Positions 37,433 through 50,692 of a stretch of 64,000 bases of DNA are shown piece by piece. The DNA lies in NCBI GenBank assembly GCA_014706295.1, contig JACSVZ010000007.1:58480975-58544974 (forward strand), given 5' to 3'. Numbering within the stretch: the first letter of the stretch is position 1; the number at the start of each line of letters is the position of its first letter. The stretch is from Lycocorax pyrrhopterus obiensis. Its lineage: Eukaryota > Chordata > Aves > Passeriformes > Paradisaeidae. Both the position numbers and the translations under genes were made by a program. A model generated the notes under the pieces. That model saw only the letters and a list, made by a program, of their open reading frames with translations. It was not told where the DNA came from and ran no database searches.

Positions 37433-38936
37433 CTAAGAAGAGAAAGTCAAAAAAGAAAACATCAGCAGAACCAGGCAAAACTTCCTAGGGAAAGATGTGG
37501 GTTAAGCACAGCTGTATCCACGGCTCTGCTTCCCCATCCTCTCCGCAGAAGAAGTAGAAATGAAATCCAGCAGAACTTGGACTTGTGTTAAGTGGATGCA
37601 ACATCAATTTAATACATTGGTCCAGTCTACTAAGGATGTACATCGCACAGACTTGGTTCCAATTAAAGCCTAAATTTCTGTCACGTGATGAATTCCAACA
37701 CAGGAAAGACACTAACTGATTTTAATAAACTTTTGTAAAATGCAGAATTCCACCAGCTCCAAGAGAGACACTCTCCCTCTGTGCTACAACAAGGATCCGG
37801 CCAAGAAAGGGTCATTAAGGCCCCAACACCACCTTTGCAATTCATGTATTTTCTTTAGAACAATCAGATTACACATAATGGTACTCACTAACTTCATTAC
37901 ATTTACTAAGAATCAGGTTAATGTATAGCCTATGATTCTCATTCAGCTGCTACTTCACCCTTAAATGAGAAGTATATTACCGTACTACATAATTACCATT
38001 GTTTTCCGGGGGAAAAAAAAAATCAGCCTCCAGCTCAGGTAATTCAGTTTAGCTCCTCGAGTGCCAGGTTAGGCCACAGTGGTTTTGAGCACAGTGGTTG
38101 TGCACTAGCTGGTGTCCCAGCCCTGTACATCAACATCCCTGTGTCAAACTGTAAAGAAACGGTCTGATTTCAATTTATCATGTTCTGCCTGTACCACTGG
38201 GTCTGCAACAAACCACAGGCGCCAGCAAAAAGCTTTTAAAGCCATTTCACCTCTCTCTCACACATATCAAAATGCCAAAACAAGGGACAAACACTACATA
38301 CATCACTTGATGTGGGTGGCAAGGGCACACGTGTCAAAAACTTTCAGTGTCATCTGCAAAAAAAATTGGCTGGTTATTCTGGTAATTACTTCACCAGGAA
38401 GGAGTGAAGTTCAGCTGTTCAATTCAAGTCAAAGACCCCATAAAAATGAAATATCAGCAGCATCAGTGGCACATGAGGGATGCCTGTGATTACAAAGCTG
38501 CAGCTCACAGATGAGATGAGCAGGATGAGAGGATGTAAACAGAGCCAGCCCTGTCTGTGGAACATCCCACTGGGAATTTATAGGACTTGACTCAGCGAAA
38601 GACTTGGCCTAGAAGAGCTACACTGTCCCCAGTTACTGATAGTGCACTGTATGACTTCAGTCTGGGGGATTTGAAAAACTTAAATTGATACAAGCCAACA
38701 TGTCTCAACTGGAAACAAAAATCACCAAAGCATAGCAGCAGCCCACATGCAAAACAAACGAGTGGTAGGGACTGACCCCAGAGGAACATGTGTTACACAA
38801 ACTCTGGAGGTGGCTCTGACCTTCCTCACCCCAGCCTAAGGAAGGAACAGAAATATGCACTGAATCACAGCAGCTTAAATGACAACAAGGTGAAGCCTAC
38901 ACTTCCATTGCTCTGTTCTGCATGGGCACAGGCAAT

Positions 38937-39066
38937 TCACAGAATGGTTTGGGTTGGAAGAGACCTTAAGGACCATTTAGTTCCAATCCTCCTGATATGA
39001 ACAGGGACACCTTCCCCTAGGATGTTCAGAGCCCCATCTAACCTGTCCTTGAGCCTGCCAGCACTG
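38937..39066 (-). repeat. CR1 LINE 3' fragment
   Basis: The run CACAGAATGGTTTGGGTTGG, AAGAGACCTTAAGGACCATT, ACAGGGACACCTTCCCCTAG, AGAGCCCCATCTAACCTG is the reverse complement of a CR1 3' end. Only about 130 bases are kept. Confidence 0.88.
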
Positions 39067-42000
39067 CAATGTGGTGCTATAACTTCCCTAGATAATTTGG
39101 CAGGCACATCTCAGACCCATTTTCCCCTCACACCTCAGCCCAGGGAGCATGGCTGGGGATGTGAGAGCGGCTGAGTGAGACATCGACTCTGGCTATTTTC
39201 AGCTGCTGAAGTCACCATTAAGTGGCTGCTGGAGCCAAGGATAAATCAAAGGAGATGAGTATAAATCAAAGTAGCCATAATCCCAGAATATACATAAAAG
39301 GCTGAGTCCCATCACTGACTTGCCCTGTTCTTGAGCATAGAATAAGCAGGAGAAAGGATAATGCTCTACCTTACATATAAAACACGTGGGATCACCACAT
39401 CTCAGCACACAAGTGGGCAGCAAGGACGCCACTGTTATAATTTATTTTACTTCATAAAAATCTCAGTGAGCCCAAGGAGGCACCAGGGTTTCCCCTTCTC
39501 AGACAGGGCACAAGCAAGCCATCAGTATTTTTAAATAGAAATTATTCAACACGTGCTCTGAAACACTACACAACCACCAGCTAGAGAAAATCCTCAAAGT
39601 GCCCCCTTTTCCCCAACAGACCTTCAAAGCAGCTTGCAAAATCCCAGAGGAAAAAGCAGATCTTTGACTAGACAGGCATCCTGAAGGAAAGCTTGGAGAC
39701 AAATGATCACCTGCTACGTACTTGCTCTAAAGTAACTCAGACTGGCACAACAGTGCTTTTGCCCATCTAATTATTGTCCCCTGGTCAGATACAGAGGAAC
39801 AAGAAAGTAGTAGCTCGGTGACGTAGGACTTGGGACAATCCTTCCAGCTTCCCCTACTCCTTGGGGCAAAATATAAAAGCCACCACCTGTCAGAGCTCAC
39901 CAAAGGTCCAACATCAACTTCAAGGAGGAAGTTTTCAAAGCCAAAAACTGTCCACAGAGAGGCAGAGTTTTTGGGAGCACTGGCAAGAAGGGACTGCACA
40001 GACTCTTCCTGTGTGGAAAAGACCATTAGCCAGCTACTAACAAAGGCTGAGATCCCTCACCTCCCTACCCTGGATGCACCAAGCAACTCTCCCATCTCTC
40101 CTGAAGATGTTCTGTCCAACTGAGAGGAGGTGCCTGGGACTCCTACAGCACGAGGCAACAGAGCTCATGCATCGTGTCCTGTGGCTTTATGCACAAGTTT
40201 CCTCCTTTCTCAACGAAAATATTCGTGCCAGATACCAGGAGTTTGTACCACAGCGTCTAAGGGAAGGCTGAGTTTGCACCTGGGCACTGTCTCACACACT
40301 GCACCCGACTCCAGCTGGAAGCTCAAATCCCTCTGGAGGGGAGGCATGCTGGCAATTTACGTCTCCATCATCAAGATGAAAACGTGCTGCACCTGCATAC
40401 AGTCCTGACCACACCTCCCAGCTCTCCTCCCAACCCTCAGCTGAAGGCCTTTTTCTGCAGGTTTGAAACTCTAGGCTAAGGCTGTGCCTGAGAAATGACT
40501 GTAAAACCGATTTGGAGCAGAGCTCTGTTCTGGCTTGTGGTGGATGTCTGGGCCTGAGAGTTGTTGAGGAGGAAAAGCAGCAGAAATGCACACATGTCCC
40601 TTATGCTGCAGCATTGCTGGAATGTGTCAGTTTTCACACAGGTGAAGTGTCCATCCTTATGCCAATGGATGACAGACTGTGACTGGAGCAAGAACGTGAG
40701 ACAGAGTAAGGCATTCAACGCTTGGTCCAAACCCTGGGTGGTGCTGATCACCACGTGCTTTGGGACATAAACATTCAGCCAGGATCCTCCCCCATTTACC
40801 CATTTTTAAGCCAAGAAATTAATGCCATAGACACCTTTGTGCAGCGCCACAGCGGGTCCACTTGTTCTGCTGCTCTGATTGGGAGCACGAGGCAAGAAAT
40901 GGTGTCTGTGCTCCTGGCAGGCTGAGGCCACACAACCACACTCACTCCTTGTCCACTGCTCAAGAACAAACTAGAGGTGCAGTGTGAAGGGCCCCGAGGC
41001 AGAAAAGAGAAGATCAGAAATGGAAGTGAGGTCAACAGAAGAAATGTGAGAGGACACAGGGAACACAAGGCATTACATTGCTCCTGCTCCAACCTCTCCT
41101 CAAAGCCACATTCACACTACAAGATGACTTCAGGGAGAGTCTATGCAGAAGAACAAGAGAGGTGTGTTGGCCACACTGTTACACGCATTGAATGCAGCTG
41201 GGGTTTTGGCTTGTAGCGGGTTTCACAGCAATTCTGCTACCAGACCTGGCCTCTCCTGATGGGCCAGGGCCAGGGGAATGAACACAAGAAGCTCCACAGT
41301 AGATTCACTTGGAGAGTCTGCAACCAGCAAGACCTTAATCCATTCTGCTGTGCAAGAGTTAAATTCTGCATAAAATACTATTCCAGACAATAGTTCTTTA
41401 ATTTCATTTGATACCAAACTCCCTGAAAAAAAGGAATGTTTACTGGTACTTTTTAATTATGAAATAAAAAGAAACCATAAATTGTCTGTTTTGCTGTCTG
41501 TGCTAATTACATTTCATTACATATTTGGAGTAAGCTATGATTTTCCTCCTGGTTCCCATGACATTTTTCATTATCAGCCACTAATTGTCTAGCATGCACA
41601 CTGCATTGTGAACCAAGTAGGCTGGTGCGTGGGCAGAAGTTCTAGCGAAAGCTGCAAGGGAGTACAAGTGTATGTTATTATTATTACTATTATGATGTAT
41701 TAGAGAGTTTCCACCTACTTGCATATCTACATATCCTCATCCTTATCAGCAGTGTCACAGCGCAGCAAGGCCCAGGAGCCCATCCTTGTGCTTGGCAAGG
41801 CTCAGCAACTACTGAAGGGAAGTTACGTGGGACGGAACGATGGCAGCAGCCCCACTGCAAGGACGAGCTCCCCGCTGGGTGCGATGGAAACACCAAGCAG
41901 CTTTCTCAGTCACTTCCTCGGGGCCCAAAGCACGTGGGTATCAGAATCTTGTCACTTTGCCCACTCACAAGCCGAGGCCAAGGTTATAAAGGAAAGCAGT

Positions 42001-45000
42001 GCCATATGTGGATTCCTAAAGGAATAGGATAACTAATGGGATCTTTATGAGACAGCAAGACAGAAGAAAAAGGTAAAGGGTTTTCAGAAGCCACAGCTAA
42101 CACTGTATCCATTACAGCAAAAGCTCCGACAAATCCACACCTATGCAAACTCAGAAAGTGCCACAAAGGGTGAAGCAACTCCTTGCATGCAGCATTTCAT
42201 AAACTCAGACTGAGGGAAGCTGTAGGTGCCGATTCTTCACACAGCAAACTGCAAGAACATGACCACTGCTCGTCCTTATCAGCCTTGGACAGGTGGCAAT
42301 TCTATTCATGTGCACCACACACACAATACACAAACACTTCAGAAATAAATGTGTGTTTTCACAGGTTGCAGCTCTCTCCTGATATCTATTTCAAAGGAGA
42401 CAAAGCCCGACCCTTTCCAACAGCACTGTGAGGGAACAGTTGTATAACTCCCCCTCTTCTCAAGGTGATCCACAAATACATTATCAGAAACGCAATCAGA
42501 CCACATTCAGTGATGTAGCAGAAGTGAAATTCCCATCCAAAGCAGGAGGACATGCCCTGCACAGAGGCTCAGTTTCTCACACTTTATTTTTATGTGCTGA
42601 TTTAGAGATAGCAAGAATGAGGAGGTTCTCCAGTCCTTTTATAGAAGGAATATGAAGACCTGAAAGGCACTTATGACCTGACTATGCCTCTGTTTACTTT
42701 GACTGCCAATTTTGTCTGATCAAAGGGTGGGGGAATGGCCCCACTTGTAGCTGCTGCTGATGTATTTGCAGGTCATCTTCAAAGATTTAAGCTGCTCTTA
42801 TGGCCTCTGACATAGGCGTGCAACTTCAAAGGTCTCAAAGACAGTGAAGCAAAGTCATCTCCCTCTCTTGTACCACCCACAGAGCCACTCAAACACCTTG
42901 CAGGCTTCAATGCATTTACCCCCCCAGCAAGTCTCTGAAGCAGGGAAACACTAACAAAACTGCCCCACAGAATGGGAGCCATGGCACAGGAAAAACCCAA
43001 AAGGGTGGAAGTTAGACCCAAAATAACAACCAAGAAATGTTACATCCATCTACACAGGCATTTCAGTGCTCAGAATTACCTCATGTTTCACCTCAAAGCT
43101 GAGACCACCAAATAGAACATCAACAGCACCTTCCTAGAGAAGGCATCATGGTGACAGTCACGGGACTTCAGGCATCTGTCCTCAGTCACACTGGGTCACA
43201 CAAATGCCACAGGATGGGCATTTTTTTCCCCCAAAGCCTTATTCTCTTAGGGATACAATCCAGTAGAGGTGCTTGACACCTTCACGCCACACTGAACTGA
43301 AGGCACATCAGGCACAAAAGGAGACACAGAGGCAGTGGCATTTAGCAAGTACACTCCCCTTAGAAAAGGAAGGCCTGAGATAAATTCTCCCTTAAACCCA
43401 CATTTTCCTTCACCCAGTACCAAGTCAAGGTGCAGGACTAGAGGAGTGCAGCCTCTCCCCTTTGGCCTCAGCTTGGCTCGCTGTGCAGCCTGTATTGGGG
43501 CCAGCAGTAGTAGCAGATTTGATTTTTCTCAGCCTGCTCATAAAAGCCAGACTCAGACTTGAATTCTCAGGATGCAGTCTGGGTTTCACTTAGAACCTGC
43601 TATAGATAAATGACCAAGACATAAACACTGGGAGGGCAAACCTCAAAGCACCCAGCAGCCAACCTGTGAGAGCCATAGGCCCAATTTCAAAAAGGCTTTC
43701 CCTGAGGCCAGGTTTTCCACCTTACAAAGGCTGCTCTGTGTTTTGCTATGTACGGTCCTGTGGCAGCACTCTTTTCCCAGCAGCAAAAATCCCATCCTGG
43801 CCTTGAGCAGTGCTCTTGATGACATTTGTAACTGAGCACACACGGTTCTGTGAAATATTCTGCCTTCAACAAAAGGCGTTTTTCAACTAGAAAAGATGAA
43901 GTGTTAGTTTTAGTGGATGTGTTTCAAATGAGTGTGGAGCAGTAGTTCAAGTCCACAGCAAATACACAGCCTCTGCAAACAATGACACCTGAAGTTCTGC
44001 ATCCAGAAGAGTCCTGGCTCTCTCTTCATTCCTCCATCTGTAGGCAAACACACCACAAATGCAGATGGAACAATGGAGCAGAAATGTGTCCTGATGGACA
44101 GGGAGCATTCACGCTGTCTGGTGGAGATCACTCTCAAGGGTGACCCAGAGGTACATCATCAGTTTTAGTAATAACCATAAAATGGCTCCAGTTCAGCACG
44201 GTATTCAAAATTCATTGAAGTCAACAGGGCCAGGGAGACTGAGAATTTGAGCAGCCCACAACTTGAATTGTCATTCATGAGCTGAAAGCTGGTCCCCTCC
44301 ATGTCAGGGCTGAACAGATTTGATGGGGACAGAACGAGGAACCTCGCACCCATCCAGGCGTTGGTCCTCCCAGCCCAAGGTGCCTGCCAGGATTGTTCCC
44401 AGAGCTGGGCCCACAGATGAGGTAATCAAGGTGAAACCTGCAGCCTCACAACTCTTCATCTCAGTTCTTCTCCAGACCAGTGAAGAAAAATTAGAACCAG
44501 GTATAAAACTACTGTCCCAGCCCACAATCTGTGAGGTACCCTCACACTCAAGAGTTTGCTCTGCCATTTCTTCTCCATCTCAATATTCACTCTAATCTCT
44601 GAACTTTGCCAAAATTCTCGGGTTTGCACTCTGGAACTATTTTCCATTGCAAAACCAGTCATCACACAAAGCAGTGAGCTATCTTGGAGGTCAAATCTTT
44701 TACCTAAGACATAGGAAAGAAAGAAAATGGTTGTAGTGATAATGATAAATACAACTTGAATTAGATCAAATGAAAGGGTCTAGTCCCTAAAAGTCAATCT
44801 CCTGCTGCTGAGGGCTCTCATGTTAGAGATGAGATCTTTACTCAAATGGCAAATAAATCAAACAGGACAGAGACCTGAACTTGCCCCTTACAGATACCCT
44901 TTGACTATCCACCCTCTGGAAAAACTGCCACAGCAGCAAGGGACAGCTGTTTTTTCACACAGACTGCTCAGAGAGGAATTCCATCCTGAAAGAGGACACA

Positions 45001-45316
45001 ACCTGGGTCTAGGAAAGGTTTTTCAAGCTGATGCATTTCTTAGAAAAATTTATAATTTAAAACAGAATTTAATTGTCCGACAAGAGCACCCTTTCTCAGT
45101 TTGCACTCCCTGTAGTAGGTTTGTCTTTGATCGTGTCCCGGGTTTGTTTTCAGTCACGGTACAACACAGAGATCATAATCTGATACCTTTTGTCATAGCT
45201 GACACCAACACTGCCTTACTGGTAGAAAGGGAAAACGAGGGCTGTCAGTCTGCCACCTTTCTTGAACACTGAAGTCACGCTTTTTTTTTTTCCCTTTTCT
45301 TAAAGACAACTTCTTT

Positions 45317-45330
45317 GTTGCCATGGTATC
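45317..45330. promoter_or_regulatory. RFX X-box-like site
   Basis: GTTGCCATGGTATC: the left half is a perfect X-box half, the right half degenerate. It lies 1.4 kb from the better site at 46749. Confidence 0.3.
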
Positions 45331-46748
45331 ACTAATGCAGTATTTTGAGACAGGGAAAGAAGATAACTGTGCAGCATCACAGTGACACATCTATCAGCTG
45401 CCATCCTCTCAAAAAGGATAAATAAATAAGGATGCCAATGCAGACTTTTAAAGGCTCCTTCACCTTTTAAAGTATTTCCCTCTTACATACAAGTCACTGT
45501 CTATGAAGTTCATGCCTCAGTTTTATTATAGAGAAGGTCAGAATTCTTCTCACAGCAAGCAGTGTCTAGAGCTATTTTTCAGTTCCTTCTCTTCTCTCTA
45601 TGCTACATGATACCAGCTGAGGTACACACTCACAAGAGAACAGCACCTGCATGTTCAGAAAATGCCAGCCTGGCTCCCCATGTTAAACCATGCAGTGACT
45701 ATTTGCAATTCCTGCTTGTACAGTGATTTCTCCCTGAACTAACAGGGTATCCACTGCTGAAAACAGCTCGCATTCATCTCAACAGTGAGAGAAACAAAAG
45801 GGCACTCTGATGGTGTCTCCCACATAACCACCTTCATGTCCCTGTGATCCTGTTATCCTTGTAACCTTGGAGTCTTTCCTATCACTGCCAGAATTACTTT
45901 AAAACAGGAACCTTTACTAACTTGGCAAATTAAGGCCTAGCACTCAGCACAATGACATTTTCCTCCTTGGCTTGTGTGAACATTGAATCAGGTCCTTTCC
46001 AAAACTTCAGAGGTGGCTGTGCCCACCACTGGCACACTTCTGCTATGTCAATAAATCCAGGGAACAGTCACAGCGACGGATGCTCCTGTCCCCATGCACT
46101 CCCTGACGTGGGGTCCAGATCAATTAACAGGCAACAAGAGACACAGTGACTTTCAGCACATGCCACAGCCACGGTGGTGACATGATGAGATTTTCATCTC
46201 CCAGGTGACACAAACGGAGGAATAATGTAATGAAATGGAAGCTTTTATAAATGGAATTTACCAGGGCTTCTGTAACAGAGAAGGGAGCAGAGAGCAACAA
46301 GCAAAGCAGTGACAAAAGGTCAAATTGGAAGGACCTCCAATATGAGTCAAGAATTAAACAGTGAGCACAGAGTCCTCTAGAGAATAAAAATAAGTATTTT
46401 ACATTTGGGGGAGAGAGGAAATGGAAGGAGAAGGGGGAGAAAGGAGGATCTCAGTTGCTGTTTCACTTATTTGGGGGGATGAAAAGAATAAGTTGTCCCC
46501 ACTCAGAACTGAAGTGCTCTCACCTCTTCAAAGAGGAATCTAATTGGCATCTTTATGCTCTCATGTACTTATTTTCCTCATCCACAAAACCTTGCTCTTA
46601 GTTTCACCAATTTGACCCAAGGCACAATGACTCATCACAGCAAAAGGCTGGACAGCAGCTTTGGGTTTTTTTGAAAGACCTGAATAAACCCTGCTCCATC
46701 AATTGACCAAGGACGACGCGACAGTAAACCTCTCACTGAAGGCTATGC

Positions 46749-46762
46749 GTTGCCTTGGCAAC
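46749..46762. promoter_or_regulatory. RFX X-box, full palindrome
   Basis: GTTGCCTTGGCAAC is a perfect inverted repeat of GTTGCC and GGCAAC with a two-base spacer, the classic RFX-family binding form. It lies about 9.3 kb upstream of the SYT16 anchor exon. Whether it is used is unknown. Confidence 0.4.
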
Positions 46763-48836
46763 CTGTCTGATCTCCATTGCTCCAGGGACTGGAAATGTGC
46801 TGCCAACAGGAGATTTTGGCTAATCAAACCAAATCTCTTAATACTTACACGATTTCCCATCTGTGGAGAGCAGGCCACGTGCCAAAGGAAAGCAGGGCAC
46901 CCTCTGAACACAGCCCTGGCTCCTCCTTGACCTGTTATTTGTTGGATCCTCATGGGCCACAGATGTCTCCTGGCAGGTACCAAAGGAGAAGAAAGGTAGC
47001 AAGGGACCACAACCTCATACCTGCACTCAGCACATCCTGGCAGAATGCAGAGGATGCAGCAGGACACTCACAGCATCCGTGCCTCAACCCCTGACCTTTG
47101 GAAGAAAAATAAAGTTTCCAATATTGGCATCACACACGCCCTTGGCGCTACTTGTTTTGAGCCTTCTGAAGCTGCTCCATCCCTTTTTCAGCTCCCATTA
47201 AATCCATCCAGGTACCAGCAGTGGCAAACCGCTGACCAAAATGATAAAATAGGACAAGCGTGTACCTCTCGACCTCCCTCGACCAGGGACTGCTGTCAAA
47301 CTGCAGGACAGAACACCTGCTTTTTTTCTAAAACTTCTAATTGGCAGTGCTAAAAGGGTAGCTTTGGTGGCTAATTTTGCCTTGAAAGCATGAGCAGTCA
47401 TTGATTTTTATTTTCTTTAAAGGAGTAGCCGGATCAACCTTTATAAATTTCCACTAAAGGTTTCTGGCCCCTGCGTTTAAGCCCAGCCACAAATCCAGAC
47501 GATCAGTCTGGCATTTAGCAAACTGAGGGGCCACAAAAAGAGGCATGAGCAGCAAGGGGGTGAGAAGAGTGTTCTACAGTTGCGCTGCTGCTGCTGCTGA
47601 GACAAGAAATTCTGTGTGGTGGTGATGAGATTCACATCCATGAAAAAACACCAGTTTCTGTCTGACAACCACCAGAGCTGCATCCCCAAAGATGGCCCTA
47701 TGACCCTTCCATGCAATTACCAAAAGAAATCGGGGCGTTTGAGCAGCAGACTCAGCTTTGGCATTCAGGCTCTGCTTCCCCTCCTGGATCATTCTTTACA
47801 GCATCTCAGAGAACACTGATCCACAAATCTCCGAACCCAAAAGCCACAGATTCTACATGGAGTTTCATTCCACACAGGTTGTTTGCTGCCATATTAGCTG
47901 CTGGTGTTGCCACAATTGGCATGAGGGATCCTCAGATGTTGTTTGACCTGGTACAGAGGATGTCTGCACGGGAGGAGCTGCCCCACCACAGCTTCCTGGG
48001 ATCTGGATTAGCTACCAGCCTCAGGCTCCCACTCTTGAGGAACAGGATGGAGGAATTGTTGGCATTTAACAGTGAGGCTGAAGCAGAAGGCTGCTGCTCA
48101 TAAAGCAGGGTGTGGTTTCAAAGAGAGAGAGAGAGAGTATTGTGGAAGATTTCTAGGCCTCCGGTATCGACCAGGTGACCTACGCCCTGAGAAAATATGT
48201 TCTAACAATAACAAAAGCCATTAAAACAAATGCTTGTGGGGGGAAAAAAATGTCAGCAGTTTTTAGAGTCATGTATTTAATCAAGTGAAGAGCTGAGCAA
48301 TTACTGCCACCTCCTACCATGGCCCTGGGAACATTTCTCTCTCCACATAAGTACAAACCAGTTAACCAGTTACTAGGGCTGCATGGAGAAAGGCAGGACC
48401 TGAAGTCATTTCTCAGCTAACTCAGGGCTCTGTGACAAAGGAGAGGCAATGAAGTCCTGCAGGCATAAGGAAGAGGGAAGCAGAGCTTGTTTTAAATGGC
48501 CAGGAGAACAGCTCACTCCCTATGTGTGCCTTCTCAGTTTATTCTTTCCTACATCATGCCTTCTTCTAGTCCAGGCATTCCTCAGTTTTACTTACTCCCA
48601 GTTCAGCCAAAAACTGAAAAGTTCATCCAAACTGAAGCAAAAATGAACCCTGGTACTTATGCTCGAGATATCTGTCTGTACAGGCCCTGGAAAATCAAAA
48701 GCAGAGAGGTCACTGATCTAAAGAGGAGCAGGAATTATCTCAGAGAAAACAATTGTTGATGCTTTAAGTCGCTCTCCGTAATTCCCTTGTAAAAACAATG
48801 TGCAGGGCAGCAGCCCAGCACTACAAAACCTGGGAG

Positions 48837-48874
48837 AAGGGCCTTCTCCAGATGGAAGGGCCTTCTCCAGATGC
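48837..48874 (+). repeat. 19-base direct repeat, two copies
   Basis: AAGGGCCTTCTCCAGATGG is followed at once by a second copy differing only in the last base. Confidence 0.95.
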
Positions 48875-50637
48875 AAGCAGCCACAAACCTGTTTCAGAGG
48901 ATCCATTTGCATTAACAAGTTTCAAAGCATCTACCCAGAGTTTCTTTCAAGCAAAAGCTGTGACGTCCGACTGTTCTCAGGGATAAATGGAGAGCTGTGC
49001 CACTTCAGAGCCAGGAGAAGGGGATGGGGGAGGCAGATAGAGGCGACTGTTAGCCAGAGCAGATGCAATGGAGATGGACTAAAATAGATTCCGTGCACTT
49101 CAAGGGCTTCTGCAGCATCAATGCTCCAGCCCAGCCCACGTGAGCAAACATCCACACACACACTCTGCAAAACACCTGACGTAAAGGACCACAAGAATAA
49201 AGTGCAGCCTGTTCCTGGGATGTTTTCAGGCACACTGAGCCAAGCTATGGAATCTATTCACTATTTTGTTGGGATCCCTTCAGCTGTTTTCTCCCACAGC
49301 CATCATGCTACATTAAGTTCCTTTTTTTCTTTGAACATATCTCAGTCACATACCCCTGCAAGCACCCATGGCTTCCCTTGCACAGTGATCAGATGTGCCC
49401 CTCTGCTTAACAGGAATGCAAATACTTTGCACTTTTGTTACTCATTATGGATCTAGAATTATGGTCTACTACTGCCTTACAATAAAATCTGGAATGACAA
49501 CAGGAATCAGAACAATGTCAAGGCAGAAAACAGAGGAAAAGGCTTACTCCTATTTCATTCCTTGCAATTTCCAAGATCTTTGTATTTCAAGAAAACAAAG
49601 CAGCATGCAAACCCAAAGCTAGAAGTGAGGGTAACATAGGATTTTCTTTTCAAATTGTAATTGTCACCCAAGTAACAAACTAGGAAAGCTATCTTCTCAC
49701 CAAGAAATAGCCCCAAAGCATTAAAAACATGAGACTTACCTAATCACACTTACATAAAGCGGCAAAATGAGTCAAACCAGAAATGGAATTTCCCAAGAAA
49801 GCTTAGAAATGTGTTATTTATGAGAAAAGTGTTCCTCCTGGGACAGTTTGCTAAATCCTCAGAATCTGTAGTACTCACACAAGCTGGGCAAAGCTGAAGA
49901 GAGGCACAGTCCTGAGTTTGAGTAACAGGAGTGGAGCTGGTGTTCTTGCCCTTTTTTCTGCGTGTGCTTGTTGATTTAACATCCCAAGGAAGAAGGAATG
50001 CTGCCGGTTGGTAAACATGTGACAGCCACCAAAGGAATGTGAGCCAGGGAAACAAGATAAAGCAGCCTATGCCACTTCCTAAAGGGGTTATTTAAATACT
50101 CCTGCCTCACCTTTTCTACTGCTCTCATCTTATGAGTGCTAGGTCTTTAATCAAACAATTATCTTGCTGATAAATTTCCCTAAAAAAAAATTGTCATTCA
50201 TGTATCAGGAAATTGCAAATTGTGAGTGATTTTCTCTTCTGTACAGAGATATAATTTATTACTTGGCTTAAATTCACAACCTGGTAATAAATATTTTGGA
50301 TCCGCTTTAGAAGTGTACCTTTTCCATCCTGGATTCCCACAGATTTGCAGTAAAATAAGGATCTTTCAGTCTAAAACAAAGGGAGCAGCCAGCCCCTTGC
50401 ACTTGCCAAGCTCAGCCAGTCATTTCTTCCCTGAACTCTGCTCAGCCTGGGGCCAGGCCCTGCTCCATCTCTGGGAGATCCCAGGCTGGAAGGGCAAAGC
50501 TGTGCCAGCAGCTCAGTGCTTCCCAATGGGTTTTTACACGGAGGTAAAAGCTGTTCTTAGAGCAAAAGGCGTTAGCACAGCACTGGTCCCAATGTTAACA
50601 CTAATTTTAAGGAAGGCTCTGTGTAAGCCTCACTTAC

Positions 50638-50692
50638 CATGGGGGCACATTCTCTCTTCACTCTCCACACAACTGCTACTTTGAATGTACAT
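50638..50692 (-). CDS. Candidate first coding exon of anchored SYT16 (speculative)
   Basis: Minus-strand ATG at 50692-50690 opens 18 codons (MYIQSSSCVESEERMCPH) plus one base, ending at a strong donor CATG|GTAAGTGAGG. The end phase is 1, exactly what the anchor exon at 37253-37432 needs, and the join would read ..MCPH-V-TPEAAGF. The length is close to the first exon of SYT14 (about 20 residues before VSPEA). Other in-frame ATGs lie at 50650 and further upstream, so the start is open. Sequence resemblance to the SYT14 N-terminus is weak, and no promoter or CpG island is seen, so this may be chance. Confidence 0.25.

Noticed and set aside
36837..37436. Longest plus-strand open frame apart from repeats (199 codons)
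   Set aside because: No family resemblance and no splice structure. Its right part is the antisense shadow of the SYT16 anchor exon.
40140..40185. Minus-strand TMHELCCLVL, resembling the VHELICIRK of the SYT14 first exon
   Set aside because: The match is only HEL plus a Cys, there is no upstream start of suitable length, and the donor is poor.
44640..44740. Good polypyrimidine tract and TTAG acceptor on the minus strand
   Set aside because: The downstream frames do not resemble SYT16 and no paired donor stands out.
49740..50055. Minus-strand frame of 101 codons ending at tandem GTAAGT donors
   Set aside because: The donors fall in the wrong phase for SYT16, and the peptide is unlike any known family; kept only as a possible non-coding exon.
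50040..50110. AAAAG|GTGAGG donor with a short Met-started frame (minus strand)
   Set aside because: The Met frame ends in phase 0 and cannot join the phase-1 anchor exon; the phase-1 frame has a stop just upstream.
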